Assembly: GCF_001422405.1 (NCBI RefSeq)
Contig: NZ_LMMV01000023.1
Span: forward strand, 1,156-65,155
Length of the DNA: 64,000 bases
Reading direction: 5' to 3'
Source: Pseudorhodoferax sp. Leaf267
GTDB taxonomy: Bacteria; Pseudomonadota; Gammaproteobacteria; Burkholderiales; Burkholderiaceae_C
The stretch's first letter is position 1. Each line of letters opens with the position of its first letter. The notes below the pieces were generated by a model that was not told the DNA's origin, did no database searches, and saw only the letters and a program-made list of their open reading frames with translations. A program made the position numbers and the translations under genes. Positions 63,551-64,000 of this stretch are shown piece by piece.

Positions 63551-64000
63551 CTACCAGGCCACGGCATGGGCCTGGCGGCGCAGGTCGGCCACGGCCTCCA
63601 GCCCGCCCAGCGGGTGGGCACGGACGGCCTTGACCGAGCCGAAGCACAGCTCCTGCGCCACGTTCTCGACGACCTCCAGGCCCTGGCCGCGCAGCGCGGG
63701 CGCCACGGCCGGGTCCATGCCGGGCTCCAGGAGCACGCCGCCCTCGGGGTTCAGGCTCCAGCGCGGGCGGCCCGCGATCTCGCCCAGCGTCGCCTCGGTC
63801 TCCAGCGCGCCGCTGGCGAACTGCACACCGCAGGTGGTCTGGTTCACGCCGCCGGGCGACACGGCCGCCAGCTCGGCGCGGTTGCCGTGGACCACGATGT
63901 AGGGGCTCAGCGTGTGGGCCGGCCGGATCAGTGGCTGCACGCTGTTCGGCATGCCGGGCTGGGCGACGAAATCGGACATGCGGTTGTTCAGCAACACGCC
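63551..64000 (-). CDS. Gamma-glutamyltransferase family protein, C-terminal part (cut by window edge)
   Basis: 150 codons running off the window end; stop TAG at 63551-63553 (read CTA). The frame contains LLNNRMSDFVAQPGMPN, the region that matches NN-X-M-DFS in gamma-glutamyltransferase small subunits, then TLSPYIVVHGNRAELAAVSPGG and GGVLLEPGMDP, with the conserved LGGLEAVADLRR end. The catalytic Thr and the large subunit are beyond 64000. These are periplasmic Ntn hydrolases that cleave gamma-glutamyl compounds or, in relatives, acylamides. Convergent with the Rid gene, so not part of that operon. Confidence 0.82.
   Translation of the reverse strand, partial: GVLLNNRMSDFVAQPGMPNSVQPLIRPAHTLSPYIVVHGNRAELAAVSPGGVNQTTCGVQFASGALETEATLGEIAGRPRWSLNPEGGVLLEPGMDPAVAPALRGQGLEVVENVAQELCFGSVKAVRAHPLGGLEAVADLRRQAHAVAW

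Overview
The window is high-GC DNA (about two thirds G+C by eye) from a beta-proteobacterium, most likely a member of the Burkholderiales close to Comamonadaceae. The reasons are the tuf/tRNA-Trp/secE/nusG/rplKA/rplJL/rpoBC gene order, several Bug-type tricarboxylate receptors, the rsmB/DUF4390/NtrY-NtrX order, CoA-thioester aromatic catabolism, and a GC-rich intergenic element of a type common in comamonads. The species cannot be named from this sequence.

Layout. (1) 1-12424: the end of tuf, tRNA-Trp, secE, nusG, rplK, rplA, the L10 leader, rplJ, rplL, an rplL-rpoB hairpin region, rpoB, rpoC and a strong terminator. (2) 12455-19689: a LemA-like membrane protein, a flavocytochrome c sulfide dehydrogenase pair (fccA/fccB), rsmB, a DUF4390 protein and an NtrY/NtrX-type two-component pair whose regulator lacks the AAA+ domain. 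(3) 19690-27362: tRNA-Phe, a DUF2501 protein, a remnant of a Bug receptor, a large Lhr-type helicase, a 77-residue protein and a membrane-fused spermidine-synthase-like protein. (4) 27366-31363: tctA/tctB without a receptor gene, divergent from a MarR regulator, a ModA-like protein without signal peptide and an isochorismatase-like hydrolase; two palindromic boxes lie in the divergent region. (5) 31382-39911: a signalling island with an OmpR-type regulator, a six-PAS soluble histidine kinase, a receiver-only protein, a CHASE2 class III nucleotide cyclase, an OmpA-like lipoprotein, a FecR-domain protein and a Crp-like regulator.

(6) 39975-48247: an acyl-CoA synthetase, a complete LIV-type ABC importer (livG-H-M-K-F) and a PaaK-like ligase. 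(7) 48358-54675: a Bug receptor, a PQQ-dependent alcohol dehydrogenase with cytochrome domain, a TPP-dependent E1 alpha/beta pair without E2/E3, and a second Bug receptor. (8) 54757-56378: a DUF1840 protein and a CFA-synthase-like methyltransferase on the minus strand. (9) 56504-63510: an aerobic 2-aminobenzoyl-CoA (anthraniloyl-CoA) operon consisting of a two-domain monooxygenase/reductase, MarR regulator, enoyl-CoA hydratase, acyl-CoA dehydrogenase, 2-aminobenzoate-CoA ligase and a Rid-family protein. (10) 63551-64000: the C-terminal end of a gamma-glutamyltransferase, cut by the window edge.

How the parts may work together. Regions 6-9 look like an organic-acid and aromatic-acid uptake and CoA-activation area: three CoA ligases, one ABC importer and two Bug receptors within 24 kb. 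Region 5 could be a self-contained cyclic-nucleotide circuit, because the Crp-like protein keeps the Glu and Arg of the cyclic-nucleotide phosphate-binding cassette and has a Crp-architecture palindrome at its own 5' end. The most promising points for follow-up are this circuit, with a cyclase that has unusual base-specifying residues, and the Rid protein of the anthraniloyl-CoA operon, which has Met instead of Arg at the RidA catalytic position.
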